Part shown: in pieces, positions 1-8,698 of the stretch
How positions within the stretch are numbered: the stretch's first letter is position 1
How the letters are laid out: every line of letters starts with the position of its first letter
Assembly: GCF_014692505.1 (NCBI RefSeq)
Contig: NZ_JACNYK010000001.1
Span: 1,497,922 to 1,561,921 of the forward strand
DNA length: 64,000 bases
DNA from: Sphingobacterium arenae
Lineage (GTDB): Bacteria; Bacteroidota; Bacteroidia; Sphingobacteriales; Sphingobacteriaceae
Reading direction: 5' to 3'
The notes under the pieces: model-generated
Told to the model about the DNA's origin: nothing
What the model saw: the letters and a program-made list of their open reading frames with translations, nothing else
Databases searched by the model: none
Translations under genes and position numbers: made by a program

Positions 1-1206
1 GTCTAATGTTAAGATTTCTGCTTCGATTTCATCGCCTACTTTCAAGAATTCTTGTGGAGAACGTAAGTTTTGAGACCAAGACATTTCCGATACGTGAATT
101 AAGCCTTCTACTCCAGGAATGATTTCAAGGAATGCACCATAGTCTGCTACGGTAACAATTTTTCCTTTTACTTTAGAACCAACAGCTAGTTCCGTATCTA
201 AAGATTCCCAAGGATGCTCTGATAGTTGTTTAAGACCTAAAGCGATACGTTTTTTCTCATCGTCAAAATCTAATACAACCACGTTGATTGTTTGATCTAA
301 AGCCAAGACTTCTTTCGGATGTTCAATACGGCCCCAAGAAATATCTGTAATGTGAAGTAAACCGTCAACACCACCTAGATCGATGAACACACCGAAATCT
401 GTAATGTTTTTAACAGTACCTTCCAATACTTGTCCTTTTTCTAACTTAGCAACGATTTCAGATTTTTGGTTTTCTAGGTCGTCTTCAATTAATACTTTGT
501 GTGATACAACAACGTTTTTAAACTCATGGTTGATCTTAACCACTTTGAATTCCATCGTTTTACCGACGTATACGTCGTAGTCACGGATAGGTTTGATGTC
601 GATTTGTGAACCCGGCAAGAAAGCTTCTACACCTTTGATGTCCACAATTAAACCACCTTTTGTACGAGATTTAACGAAACCGTCAATGATAGCATCGTTT
701 TCCAATGCCTCGTTGATGGCCTCCCATGATTTTTGTGTTTTAGCACGTTTGCGTGATAATACGAGTTGACCATTTGCATCTTCTTGCGATTCTACAAACA
801 CATCTACTTTATCACCAGGTTTCAAGTCAGGTAAGTCGCGGAACTCCGAGGATGCTACAAGGCCGTCTGATTTGAAGCCTACGTTCAATACAACATCTTT
901 GTTATTGATCGATACAACGATACCTTCAATAATTTCACCTTGGTTGATTTGATTGAACGTTCCAGCGTACTGCTCTTCTAATTTAGCACGCTCTGCGTCA
1001 CTATAGTTACCGAACGCTTTTTCATCTAAATCCCAATCGAAGTCACCTTCTGGTGTGCTCCAAGTTGTAGACTTGATGTCGTCGATTAATTTTGAATCTG
1101 CTTCAGACTCGATTTCTTCAGTGTCTTTCACTACTTTAGTGTCAGCACCTTGTAGCTCTGCGTTTTTCGCCGCTAACTCTTTTTCTGCTTCTTGTTTTTT
1201 TGCCAT
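1..1206 (-). CDS. rpsA: 30S ribosomal protein S1, C-terminal end outside the window
   Basis: The ATG is at 1206 on the minus strand and the frame stays open to base 1, so 402 residues are visible and the C-terminus is cut off. After an acidic, Lys/Glu-rich N-terminal lead of about 80 residues there are at least four S1 RNA-binding repeats, at about 85-160, 170-245, 258-330 and from 339 to the edge. Each has the typical GxVxxIxxxGxFV pattern followed by GLxHxSExSW, for example GTVKNITDFGVFIDL and GLLHITDISW. S1 binds mRNA leaders and helps 30S initiation. In Bacteroidota the protein is particularly important because Shine-Dalgarno sequences are rare. The transcript reads away from the thioesterase gene, with only 76 bp between them. 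Confidence 0.96.
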   Translation of the reverse strand, partial: MAKKQEAEKELAAKNAELQGADTKVVKDTEEIESEADSKLIDDIKSTTWSTPEGDFDWDLDEKAFGNYSDAERAKLEEQYAGTFNQINQGEIIEGIVVSINNKDVVLNVGFKSDGLVASSEFRDLPDLKPGDKVDVFVESQEDANGQLVLSRKRAKTQKSWEAINEALENDAIIDGFVKSRTKGGLIVDIKGVEAFLPGSQIDIKPIRDYDVYVGKTMEFKVVKINHEFKNVVVSHKVLIEDDLENQKSEIVAKLEKGQVLEGTVKNITDFGVFIDLGGVDGLLHITDISWGRIEHPKEVLALDQTINVVVLDFDDEKKRIALGLKQLSEHPWESLDTELAVGSKVKGKIVTVADYGAFLEIIPGVEGLIHVSEMSWSQNLRSPQEFLKVGDEIEAEILTLD

Positions 1207-1282
1207 TAATTATTAATTCTCCTTTTCCTTGCGTTGCAAGGACTGCAAAGATACGAAAAACTTTTATTTACAATAGATTATA

Positions 1283-1687
1283 TTAAAAAAAAGGCTCCAT
1301 TTTTTCTTGGAAAATCTGCGGAGCGCGGCAGGGCCGATTCTTTTTCATATCAACGAAGACGAGTTGTGTATACCCTGTATTCAACAGTACGCCATCTTGG
1401 TTGTATATTTCATATTCAAACTGAATACGTACTAAAGGTTTTTCCTTAATAGAGGTTTTGATCGTGATCAGATCGTCGTATCGAGCGGGCTGATAATATT
1501 TACAAACCAGATCAGTAACGGGTAGCATGACGCCCATGTCTTCCAATTCCTTATAGGAAATTCCGGTGCTACGGAGCATTTCTGTACGTGCTACTTCATA
1601 GAACGCAGCGTAATTCCCGTAATACACATACCCCATATTATCTGTTTCTGCGTATCGTATGCGTAGGGTGGTTTCGTGTGTAAACAT
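1283..1687 (-). CDS. Acyl-CoA thioesterase, 4HBT hot-dog family (YbgC/FadM-like)
   Basis: The 134-residue protein has the compact length of the 4-hydroxybenzoyl-CoA thioesterase/YbgC family. The N-terminal motif RYAETDNMGYVYYGNY contains the usual catalytic Asp (here in ETDNMG) followed by the YxGNY helix start. These enzymes hydrolyse acyl-CoA thioesters in the cytoplasm, and the true substrate cannot be read from the sequence. It is followed on the same strand by rpsA and preceded by mltG with a 10-bp gap, so it probably shares a transcript with mltG and the PASTA gene. Confidence 0.88.
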   Translation of the reverse strand: MFTHETTLRIRYAETDNMGYVYYGNYAAFYEVARTEMLRSTGISYKELEDMGVMLPVTDLVCKYYQPARYDDLITIKTSIKEKPLVRIQFEYEIYNQDGVLLNTGYTQLVFVDMKKNRPCRAPQIFQEKMEPFF

Positions 1688-1697
1688 ACTACTCCTG

Positions 1698-2741
1698 CTA
1701 TCTCATTATATTGCGTTCGTTCAACGCGCGTTGAAACTTTCGTGCGTTTATTAAATGTTCTGCCTGCGTTTTAGCAAAATTATGGTAACCCGAAAAATCA
1801 TCTTTGGCACACATATAAATGTACTCGTGCTTTTGGTGATTCAGGACAGCGTCGATAGAAGCAATGCTCGGAAGCATAATTGGTCCTGGAGGTAGCCCCT
1901 TATATCGATACGTATTATATGGATTGTCGACAGTTAAATGCTTATTGAGGACACGCCTAATTGTAAAGTCGTTATTTGCGAAAATGACCGTGGGGTCTGC
2001 TTGCAATAACATCCCCTTTTCCAGCCTGTTGAGGTACAACCCGGCAATATCGGGCATTTCATCCGTATGCAACGCTTCTCCTTTGACGATAGAAGCGAGG
2101 ATACTGACTTCTTGGGTCGTTAAATTAATAGCTGTTGCTTTTTCTTTACGTTCGGCTGTCCAAAATTTGTTGTATTCATCATGGAACCGAGCAATAATTT
2201 TATTGGGAGCCGTATTCCAATAAATTTCGTAGGTATTCGGCACAAACATCGTGAAGAAGTTTTCCACGGTAAAACCGTACGACTCTGCGATATCTTCCTT
2301 ATTTAAGATCTCGATAAAAGAGGCGGAGTCTGCCTCGAAGTTTTTTCCTAGCAGGGCCGCGAAGTTTTCTTTCAAGCGGATGTTTTCAAACCGAAATTTA
2401 ACCGCTTCCTGATATCCGCCTCTAAGATTCCCTATCAAGCGTCGGTTAGACATACCTTCGATAAGTTTGTAACGCCCAGGTTTAATATTTCCGGGGTATT
2501 CCATTGTTTCGGCTACGTAGCGGAAAAAATCGGGATTTTTGACGATTTGTTGCTCGGTAACGGTATGCAACACATCGTCGAAGGTATCGCTTGTCTTGAC
2601 ATATAAATATTCCTGTTTGTCACTGACGCTAGGCCCCATGAAAGCTTGGTAGCCTATCCACGCCATTACAGCGCCTACGATGACTAGCAACAGGAGTATA
2701 ATGCCGAATATTTTTCGAAAACCTCTTCTCTTTATCGCCAT
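1698..2741 (-). CDS. mltG: Endolytic murein transglycosylase MltG
   Basis: This 347-residue protein has one N-terminal membrane segment (about residues 11-30) and a YceG/MltG periplasmic domain. The conserved catalytic region reads LASIVKGEA (catalytic Glu), followed by IAGLYLNRLEKGMLLQADPTV and, further on, YNTYRYKGLPPGPI, all diagnostic of the family. MltG cleaves nascent glycan strands near the cytoplasmic membrane and may help end glycan elongation. Length matches the family (about 340). It lies 6 bp downstream of the PASTA-domain gene, so both are likely co-transcribed cell-envelope genes. Confidence 0.95.
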   Translation of the reverse strand: MAIKRRGFRKIFGIILLLLVIVGAVMAWIGYQAFMGPSVSDKQEYLYVKTSDTFDDVLHTVTEQQIVKNPDFFRYVAETMEYPGNIKPGRYKLIEGMSNRRLIGNLRGGYQEAVKFRFENIRLKENFAALLGKNFEADSASFIEILNKEDIAESYGFTVENFFTMFVPNTYEIYWNTAPNKIIARFHDEYNKFWTAERKEKATAINLTTQEVSILASIVKGEALHTDEMPDIAGLYLNRLEKGMLLQADPTVIFANNDFTIRRVLNKHLTVDNPYNTYRYKGLPPGPIMLPSIASIDAVLNHQKHEYIYMCAKDDFSGYHNFAKTQAEHLINARKFQRALNERNIMR

Positions 2742-2747
2742 GTTTCT

Positions 2748-3503
2748 TTAATTAGATAACGTTACGTTTACCGCACTGCCTAAGCTTATAAAACCGGCCG
2801 TACTATCCGGTTGTTGAGAAGTAATAGTTGTCGATAACGAGTCGGTTATTATTCCCCCATAGGAGATATTTCCTAAGTTTAACCCCACGCCAGAAAGGGC
2901 AAATCGTGCTTCACTTAACGATAAGCCGACAAGATTAGGCACTTCAACATCGTCGGCTCCCCGACCGTTACCCAATACAAGCGTTATCTGAGAGCCCTTC
3001 GGTATAAGTCGTCCGGCTTTTAATGGTTGTCCAGCAAATTTAACATCCAAAACAACATCTCGTGCAATATCCGCAATATATACGGTGTCCGCAATTTTAA
3101 GAGACTGGTTTCTCAAAATTGCAGATGCCTCTATCCACGTTTTTTCAATGATGTCTGGGAAGGCTACCTCTGGTGGCGTTTCAGTGATAATGGTCAAATA
3201 GACCGTCCGCCCGTTTTTCACCTGTGATTTCGGATCCGGATCCTGATCGATGACGAGCCCCGGTTGCGCATCCATCTGATATACGTAATCAATTGAATAT
3301 TCCAAATCCGCTTTCTCCAATGTTTTGACAGCTTCATCGATATGTAACCCTTTTACCTGCGGTACTTCAATCGAAATGCCGTGTTTTGTATACCATTGAA
3401 GCCCGAGATAAACACCTAAAAACAGGAGTGCGAGCGCAATTAGCGCTCCAATTAAATTTTTTCTAAAAGTATCCGTTCGGAGATACAGTAATAATTTCGA
3501 CAT
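2748..3503 (-). CDS. PASTA domain-containing membrane protein
   Basis: 251 residues with one N-terminal transmembrane helix (about 14-34) and three PASTA repeats outside, at about 46-110, 113-180 and 188-250. The repeats begin with signatures such as VPQVKGLHIDEAVKTLE, FPDIIEKTWIEASAIL and VPNLVGLSLSEARFAL. PASTA domains bind peptidoglycan stem peptides or beta-lactams. No kinase or transpeptidase domain is attached, which is common for Bacteroidota stand-alone PASTA proteins. It is first in the operon with mltG. The function is probably structural or sensory in the periplasm. Confidence 0.9.
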   Translation of the reverse strand: MSKLLLYLRTDTFRKNLIGALIALALLFLGVYLGLQWYTKHGISIEVPQVKGLHIDEAVKTLEKADLEYSIDYVYQMDAQPGLVIDQDPDPKSQVKNGRTVYLTIITETPPEVAFPDIIEKTWIEASAILRNQSLKIADTVYIADIARDVVLDVKFAGQPLKAGRLIPKGSQITLVLGNGRGADDVEVPNLVGLSLSEARFALSGVGLNLGNISYGGIITDSLSTTITSQQPDSTAGFISLGSAVNVTLSN

Positions 3504-3764
3504 GTGTTGTTCCTCTATAATTAAAGCACATTATGCTATGGGCCGAACATGCAATATAATACACAAAATTATTCTTTTTTCCCCGTAACACAAGTTATAT
3601 TTGTTTTCGTTTAACATTAATTAAGAATAAACGGTAAAGAAGTGAAGAGTTGGAAAAGATCCTTCCTTCGTCAGGATGAGAGGTTTTAGGAGTCCGCCAG
3701 TCGGTGGATGCATCTTTAGATAACCGAGCTTGTGTGCTCATCTTTAGATAATAACAAAAAGAAT
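3504..3764. other. Divergent intergenic region with a 13-bp direct repeat
   Basis: This 261-bp stretch separates the PASTA gene (minus) from ddl (plus) and should hold both promoters. It contains the direct repeat CATCTTTAGATAA at 3711-3723 and 3739-3751, 28 bp apart, each with the small palindrome ATCTTTAGAT. A short hairpin (ATCCT...AGGAT) lies around 3659-3678. No clear TAnnTTTG promoter was identified. The repeats may be an operator or chance. Confidence 0.35.
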
Positions 3765-4787
3765 ATGAAGACGAAAGTAGCTTTGATTACCGGAGGTTAT
3801 ACCGGGGAAGCGGAGGTTTCTTTTAAAAGTGCTGCATTTGTACAGGCGCAACTCGATAAGGAAAAGTATGCGGTCTATCCGATAACGATCACGTTGGATA
3901 GTTGGTTTCATGTAACGGATGCCGGAATTAAGATTTCGGTCAATAGAGAAGATTTCTCATTGGATATCGACGGGGATATCGTCATGTTTGATGTCGCTTT
4001 TATTATCTTACATGGCTCACCGGGAGAAGACGGACGGTTACAGGGATATCTCGATATGATTGGGTTACCCTATACGTCCTGTGGAGCGTTGACATCTGCG
4101 TTAACCATGAATAAGGAGTACACCAAAGCCGTTATATCCGGTATCCAAAATCTCTATGTGGCAAAATCCGTTTTGCTGTTTGGACCCGATCGGCAGGGAG
4201 CGGGCGATGTTGTGCAGAAAAATCTAACTTTACCTTATTTCGTAAAACCCAATGCCGGTGGAAGCAGTATAGGAATGTCAAAAGTGAAAGTGCCATCCGA
4301 ACTACAAGAGGCGTTGGATAAAGCTTTTGACGCCGCAAATACAGGCTGTCAGGTTCTTGTCGAAGAATTTGTAACAGGTCGTGAATTTTCGCAAGGTATT
4401 TTTCGAAATGCAAAAGGCGAGCTGCTGGTGTTACCCGCGACGGAGGTTCGTACGACGCGTGAGTTTTTTGATTTTGAAGCAAAGTATGTGGCGGGCTTAA
4501 CGGAAGAAATCACACCTGCTGACTTGACAGAGGAGCAGAAAGAAAGAGCTTCCCGAATTATTCGAGATATTTATATACGGTTGAACTGCAAAGGCATGGT
4601 GCGGGTTGATTTCTTTTTAGAAAAGGATACAGATAAGTTTTACTTTATCGAAATTAACACGATCCCTGGCCAGACGCCGCAAAGTTTTATCCCACAGCAA
4701 GTTCGCGCATTAGGTATGAAAGAAAGCGAGTTTTATGCAGAATTGATTGAAGCGGTTATAGCACCCGATCCCACACTTCGAACGTAA
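3765..4787 (+). CDS. ddl: D-alanine--D-alanine ligase
   Basis: ATP-grasp enzyme that makes D-Ala-D-Ala for peptidoglycan precursors in the cytoplasm. I place the start at the ATG at 3765 (MKTKVALITGGYTGE) rather than an in-frame ATG 33 bp upstream, because homology-like sequence begins there; this gives 340 residues. Visible motifs: the N-terminal GGYTGEAEVS substrate loop, HGSPGEDGRLQGYLDMIGLP, the KPNAGGSSIGMSKV ATP loop, and the C-terminal metal site FIEINTIPGQTPQSFIPQQ. The 3-prime end overlaps the convergent folA gene by 32 bp. Confidence 0.95.
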   Translation: MKTKVALITGGYTGEAEVSFKSAAFVQAQLDKEKYAVYPITITLDSWFHVTDAGIKISVNREDFSLDIDGDIVMFDVAFIILHGSPGEDGRLQGYLDMIGLPYTSCGALTSALTMNKEYTKAVISGIQNLYVAKSVLLFGPDRQGAGDVVQKNLTLPYFVKPNAGGSSIGMSKVKVPSELQEALDKAFDAANTGCQVLVEEFVTGREFSQGIFRNAKGELLVLPATEVRTTREFFDFEAKYVAGLTEEITPADLTEEQKERASRIIRDIYIRLNCKGMVRVDFFLEKDTDKFYFIEINTIPGQTPQSFIPQQVRALGMKESEFYAELIEAVIAPDPTLRT

Positions 4788-5253
4788 AAGCATATGCATG
4801 TCGGTCATCTTGTGCGTGTCTTTCTTCACTTACCTTTTTCCACTCTGTTTGTGGAAGCTCCGGAAAGTAGACATCACCGTCTAACGTCGTATGTACCCGG
4901 GTTAATAAAATCTTTTGCGCGAACGGAAGCACCTGTTGATAAATTTTGGCTCCACCGATGACGAAGATTTCTCTCTCATCACGACAATACGTAAGTACCT
5001 CGTCGAGCGAATTCGCGACATCGACTTCCTCAGCAGACCAATTTAGATCTTTTGTTAATACAATATTGCGTCGTTGTGGAAGGGGTTTCCCTATAGATTC
5101 AAATGTTTTTCGCCCCATGACAACAGAATGGTCTAGGGTATGCTGCTTGAAATATTTAAAATCGTCTGGCAAATGCCATAGCATCTTATTGTTTTTTCCA
5201 ATAGCATTGTTCGCTGCTGCAGCAACAATCAGTGTTATTTTTAGATTACTCAT
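4756..5253 (-). CDS. folA: Dihydrofolate reductase
   Basis: 165 residues, the usual length. It reduces dihydrofolate to tetrahydrofolate with NADPH. Motifs: IVAAAANNAIGKNNKMLWHLPDD at the N-terminus, including the conserved W-x-L-P-x-D with the active-site Asp; VMGRKTFESIGKPLP for the NADPH-binding G-R-K-T-x-E-S; and IFVIGGAKIYQQ for the second nucleotide loop. It lies 36 bp downstream of thyA on the same strand. ThyA makes dihydrofolate and FolA recycles it, a classic functional pair. Confidence 0.96.
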   Translation of the reverse strand: MSNLKITLIVAAAANNAIGKNNKMLWHLPDDFKYFKQHTLDHSVVMGRKTFESIGKPLPQRRNIVLTKDLNWSAEEVDVANSLDEVLTYCRDEREIFVIGGAKIYQQVLPFAQKILLTRVHTTLDGDVYFPELPQTEWKKVSEERHAQDDRHAYAFTFEVWDRVL

Positions 5254-5289
5254 CGTTTGTTATTTTACCCTAATACAAATCCTACATCA

Positions 5290-6111
5290 TTACACGGCAA
5301 CGGGTGCCTTGATATGGGGGTGAAATTGATAATTTTCCAGCTCAAAATCCTCAAATTTAAATTCAAAAATATCTTTCACAGCCGGATTTATTTTCATTGA
5401 AGGCAGCGGTTTTGGTTCCCTGCTCAATTGCAATTCTGTTTGCTCAAAATGGTTGCTATAGATATGAGCGTCGCCTAGGGTGTGTACAAAATCGCCCACT
5501 TCCATATCACATACTTGAGCGACCATCATGGTCAATAAGGCGTATGATGCGATATTAAAAGGAACACCTAAGAAAATGTCCGCACTTCGCTGGTAGAGTT
5601 GGCAAGAAAGCTGTGGTTTCAGGATACCCTTTTCAGGTTGTGCGGGTGCAACATAAAATTGGAAAAAAGCATGACAGGGCGGAAGTGCCATATTCTCTAT
5701 TTCCCCTACATTCCATGCAGATACAATAATCCGACGGGAATCGGGTGATTTTTTTAGTTGTTCAATAACTTGCGTTATCTGATCGATATGACGACCATCC
5801 GGTGTCGGCCAGGAGCGCCATTGCGAGCCGTATACTGGACCTAAATTACCGTTCTCATCTGCCCATTCATCCCAAATGCTCACACCATTTTCTTTTAAAT
5901 ATTTGATATTCGTCTCACCTTTTAAGAACCATATCAGTTCGTGTATGATGGAGCGAAGGTGTAATTTTTTTGTTGTTACTAACGGAAAACCATCGTTTAG
6001 ATTGAAACGCATCTGGTAACCAAACACACTCCGGGTACCTGTTCCCGTACGGTCTGTTTTTTCAACTCCATTTTCGTAAACATGCCGCAGTAAATCCAAA
6101 TATTGTTTCAT
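5290..6111 (-). CDS. thyA: Thymidylate synthase
   Basis: 273 residues, slightly longer than the E. coli enzyme (264). It methylates dUMP to dTMP with methylene-tetrahydrofolate. Motifs: [16 protein letters not shown] near the N-terminus (phosphate-binding Arg), the catalytic [11 protein letters not shown] (nucleophile Cys), then [20 protein letters not shown] with the QRS(A/C)D signature and DAHIYSNH for substrate binding. The upstream side carries a copy of the dispersed repeat (6137-6544) reading away from thyA, so the thyA promoter must lie in or beside the 5-prime end of that repeat. Confidence 0.97.
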   Translation of the reverse strand: MKQYLDLLRHVYENGVEKTDRTGTGTRSVFGYQMRFNLNDGFPLVTTKKLHLRSIIHELIWFLKGETNIKYLKENGVSIWDEWADENGNLGPVYGSQWRSWPTPDGRHIDQITQVIEQLKKSPDSRRIIVSAWNVGEIENMALPPCHAFFQFYVAPAQPEKGILKPQLSCQLYQRSADIFLGVPFNIASYALLTMMVAQVCDMEVGDFVHTLGDAHIYSNHFEQTELQLSREPKPLPSMKINPAVKDIFEFKFEDFELENYQFHPHIKAPVAV

Positions 6112-6136
6112 ATTGATTACGAAGATAGGCCTTTTT

Positions 6137-6544
6137 CTTCATTTTTTTCTTGATAAAAAAACGAAGCAAAAAAAATCAAGACTTGCATCGTTCCGCTACC
6201 TTTACTTGTCTATTCCTAAAACAGCATAAACTCGCGGTGCTCGGACAAATGCTGTTTTTAACGGAATATCCTGCGTAAAGCTGGCTGCGGAACGATGCGA
6301 GGTCGATTTAATCTGCGTAATCGCTGTGCAATTATGGATTGCGAACATTACAAGATTGCACGATCCCTAAATTAACCTTAAATGTCGCATCCAAATGTTT
6401 TACAACTGCACGAATCTATTTTTGGCACTATCCTAGATGTAAAACATTTGAAGCGACGAGTTTTTTATGGATAAGTGTTTATTTTAGTATCCATGAGCTC
6501 ACTTCGTTCGGTTTTGGTTATTTTTTTGAGGGAAAAAAAGTAAC
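6137..6544 (+). repeat. Dispersed structured repeat, copy R1
   Basis: A 408-bp non-coding element that fills the thyA-mtaB gap and has relatives at 16843-17156 (minus), 40991-41344 and 56592-56947. It starts with the hairpin CTTC..TTTCTTGAT..GAAG (6137-6166), whose TCTTGAT arm (6148-6154) can also pair with ATCAAGA (6175-6181). Three longer helices follow. GCATCGTTCCGC (6185-6196) pairs with GCGGAACGATGC (6287-6298). TATTCC..ACAGCAT (6211-6227) pairs with 6249-6268. GTCGC..AAATGTTTTACA (6384-6404) pairs with TGTAAAACATTT..GCGAC (6438-6457). It ends with the A/T hairpin GTTA..GTAAC (6517-6544). The same helices are found in other copies with different stem sequences. No ORF of note is inside. 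Mobility or an RNA role is inferred. Confidence 0.85.
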
Positions 6545-6548
6545 TTTG
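6541..6548 (+). promoter_or_regulatory. Likely promoter -7 box for mtaB
   Basis: TAACTTTG fits the Bacteroidota sigma-ABfr -7 consensus TAnnTTTG and ends 10 bp before the mtaB ATG at 6559. It overlaps the terminal hairpin of repeat copy R1, so this element apparently supplies or abuts the promoter. Confidence 0.6.
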
Positions 6549-6558
6549 CACCATTATC

Positions 6559-7881
6559 ATGAACAAAAAAGTAGCTTTTTATACGTTAGGATGTAAACTG
6601 AATTATTCAGAGACGTCTTCTATTGGTCGTATTTTTAAAGAAGCTGGTTATGACGCCACGCCATTCAATAGTCAAGCAGATGTATATGTGATCAATACCT
6701 GTTCGGTAACAGATCATGCCGATAAGAAGTGCCGTAAGGTTGTGAAAGAAGCCCTAAAGCATTCTCCCAATGCCTATATCACCATTGTAGGGTGCTATGC
6801 CCAATTGAAGCCACAAGAGATTGCTGAAATTCCAGGTGTAGATATGGTATTGGGGGCGGCCGAGAAATTCAACATTATCGAACATATCAACGATCTGACT
6901 AAACAAGAAAAAGCGGTTGTTCATAATGCTCCGATTGACGAAACAAATCAGTTTGTTCCCGCCTTCTCCATAGGCGACCGTACCCGGACATTTCTAAAAG
7001 TACAAGATGGTTGCGATTATTCCTGTACATTCTGTACCATTCCGTTAGCACGTGGAGCAAGTCGTTCGGGCAAGATCGAGGATATTGTGCGGCAAGCGGA
7101 AGAGATTGCGGCTTCAGGCGTGAAAGAGATCGTGTTGACCGGCGTGAATATTGGCGACTACGGTATACGGGATGGAAAGCGACAGGATCGTTTTTTGGAT
7201 TTGGTAAAAGCGTTAGACGAAGTGGACGGTATAGACCGTATCCGTATCTCGTCTATTGAGCCGAACCTTCTCGCGAATGAGATTATAGAATTTGTTGCGC
7301 AATCAAAGCGTTTTGTGCCACATTTTCACATGCCACTACAGTCTGGGAGTAACAAGGTGTTGTCAAAAATGCGGCGACGATATAAGCGAGAGCTGTATGC
7401 GGAGCGTGTTGCGAAGATAAAATCGCTTATGCCAGATTGCTGTATAGGGGTTGATGTTATTGTAGGATTCCCCGGGGAAACGCGAGAAGATTTTCTAGAT
7501 ACCTATAATTTTCTCCATGAAATGGACATCTCCTATTTGCACGTTTTTACCTACTCAGAAAGAGAAAATACAATTGCTGCCCAGATGGAAGGTGCTGTTC
7601 CTGGTGCACAGCGAAGTGACAGAAGCAAAATGCTTCACATCCTTTCGGAGAAAAAGCGGCGGTCATTTTACGAGCAGCAGCTCGGCAAAGTAGGAGAGGT
7701 GCTGTTTGAAGGTGATGTGAAAGACGGTTATATGCATGGCTTCTCCAAAAATTATGTGAAGGTACGTTCGTTGTACGATCCATTGATGGTCAATGAAATA
7801 GTGCCGGTTAAATTCACATCGATCACCGAGCAGTGCGAAGTGGAGTCAGAAGAGCTACCCGAGCTATTAGCACATTCCTAA
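6559..7881 (+). CDS. mtaB: tRNA t6A37 methylthiotransferase MtaB
   Basis: 440 residues. Radical-SAM methylthiotransferase that converts t6A37 to ms2t6A37 in ANN-decoding tRNAs. The N-terminal UPF0004 domain starts VAFYTLGCKLNYSET with the first cluster Cys, followed by VINTCSVTDHADKKCR. The radical-SAM loop is DGCDYSCTFCTIPLARG (CxxxCxxC). Then come GVNIGDYG, the RISSIEPN strand and a C-terminal TRAM-like part (about 370-430). The GCKLN sequence and total length favour MtaB over MiaB or RimO. Monocistronic, with the promoter at 6541. Confidence 0.93.
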   Translation: MNKKVAFYTLGCKLNYSETSSIGRIFKEAGYDATPFNSQADVYVINTCSVTDHADKKCRKVVKEALKHSPNAYITIVGCYAQLKPQEIAEIPGVDMVLGAAEKFNIIEHINDLTKQEKAVVHNAPIDETNQFVPAFSIGDRTRTFLKVQDGCDYSCTFCTIPLARGASRSGKIEDIVRQAEEIAASGVKEIVLTGVNIGDYGIRDGKRQDRFLDLVKALDEVDGIDRIRISSIEPNLLANEIIEFVAQSKRFVPHFHMPLQSGSNKVLSKMRRRYKRELYAERVAKIKSLMPDCCIGVDVIVGFPGETREDFLDTYNFLHEMDISYLHVFTYSERENTIAAQMEGAVPGAQRSDRSKMLHILSEKKRRSFYEQQLGKVGEVLFEGDVKDGYMHGFSKNYVKVRSLYDPLMVNEIVPVKFTSITEQCEVESEELPELLAHS

Positions 7882-7994
7882 CATCGTAGTTTGGAACTGT
7901 CTCTGCTCGCGTATCATTTACGAAGGTGAAGTAAGTAAGATGTTCATTCTGCGGCGCCAAATATAAAAACATTGTCAAACTAATTTGGGATGCT

Positions 7995-8002
7995 TATTTT
8001 TG
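7995..8002 (+). promoter_or_regulatory. Promoter -7 box 4 bp before the NlpC/P60 start
   Basis: TATTTTTG with a TTG (in ATTGTCAAAC) about 20 bp upstream matches the Bacteroidota promoter pattern. Only four bases separate it from the ATG at 8007, so the mRNA is expected to be leaderless or nearly so. Confidence 0.55.
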
Positions 8003-8006
8003 TTGT

Positions 8007-8609
8007 ATGCAGCGACAACTCTATCGATACATCGCACTATTTTCGTGGATTATAGCCGTTTTCTTATTGGTATCTTGTGGAACGAAAAGAAAGGTGCTTC
8101 ATCGCGGTGATCATGGGCAAGGCACGTCTTCTACGAGCAAGTCAATTCCCACAGATGCAAGTGATGCGCGCGGTAAATCAATATCAGGAACCGGTCTAGA
8201 TAATTATGCATCCATATTAGGCGTATCTTCTCGGGATTTGAAGAATAGATCGTTGTATGAATTTATTGATAAATGGTTGGGCAGCCCCCATCGTTTGGGT
8301 GGCATGAAGCCATCAGGCATAGACTGTTCTGGTTTTGTGGGGATCTTATACCGCGAGGTTTACGGCAAAGATCTGCCTCGTACCTCACGGGATATGGGGA
8401 GCCAAGTAAAGCGAAAATACGAAAGGCAGCTGCGTGAAGGTGATCTGGTTTTTTTCTCATTTGGTGGTAGAAATATCGATCATGTGGGCGTATATCTGCA
8501 TAACAATAAGTTTGTACACGTATCCACGCGCAGAGGAGTTATTATCTCCGACATAAAAGATAGTTGGTACTATAAATACTTTGTACGCGCCGGAACGCCT
8601 AAAATCTAA
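8007..8609 (+). CDS. NlpC/P60 family peptidoglycan hydrolase lipoprotein
   Basis: 200 residues. The signal peptide ends in a lipobox, LLVSC (Cys about residue 24), so the protein is a periplasmic or outer-membrane lipoprotein. The C-terminal NlpC/P60 domain (about 80-198) has the catalytic triad: Cys in GIDCSGFVGILY, His in DHVGVYL, and a downstream polar His in FVHVSTRRGV. These enzymes cut D-Glu-to-mDAP bonds in stem peptides (Spr/MepS-like). The linker between lipobox and domain is Ser/Thr-rich. It has its own promoter and sits alone between mtaB and a hypothetical gene. Confidence 0.92.
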   Translation: MQRQLYRYIALFSWIIAVFLLVSCGTKRKVLHRGDHGQGTSSTSKSIPTDASDARGKSISGTGLDNYASILGVSSRDLKNRSLYEFIDKWLGSPHRLGGMKPSGIDCSGFVGILYREVYGKDLPRTSRDMGSQVKRKYERQLREGDLVFFSFGGRNIDHVGVYLHNNKFVHVSTRRGVIISDIKDSWYYKYFVRAGTPKI

Positions 8610-8673
8610 CATTCAAATTACAAAAACACGCCAATAAGCAGTGGCCTTTGGTGGTTAAGTTCCATCTAATGTG

Positions 8674-8681
8674 TATTTTTG
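8674..8681 (+). promoter_or_regulatory. Promoter -7 box for the gene at 8699
   Basis: TATTTTTG, with TTTG about 23 bp upstream (8647-8650), lies 17 bp before the ATG at 8699. It matches the Bacteroidota consensus. Confidence 0.55.
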
Positions 8682-8698
8682 CGACAAATTGATTTGTC

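Noticed and set aside
3711..3751. CATCTTTAGATAA direct repeats as a riboswitch or attachment site
   Set aside because: The repeats are short, only two, and no aptamer fold, integrase or mobile gene is near. They may be an operator or chance.
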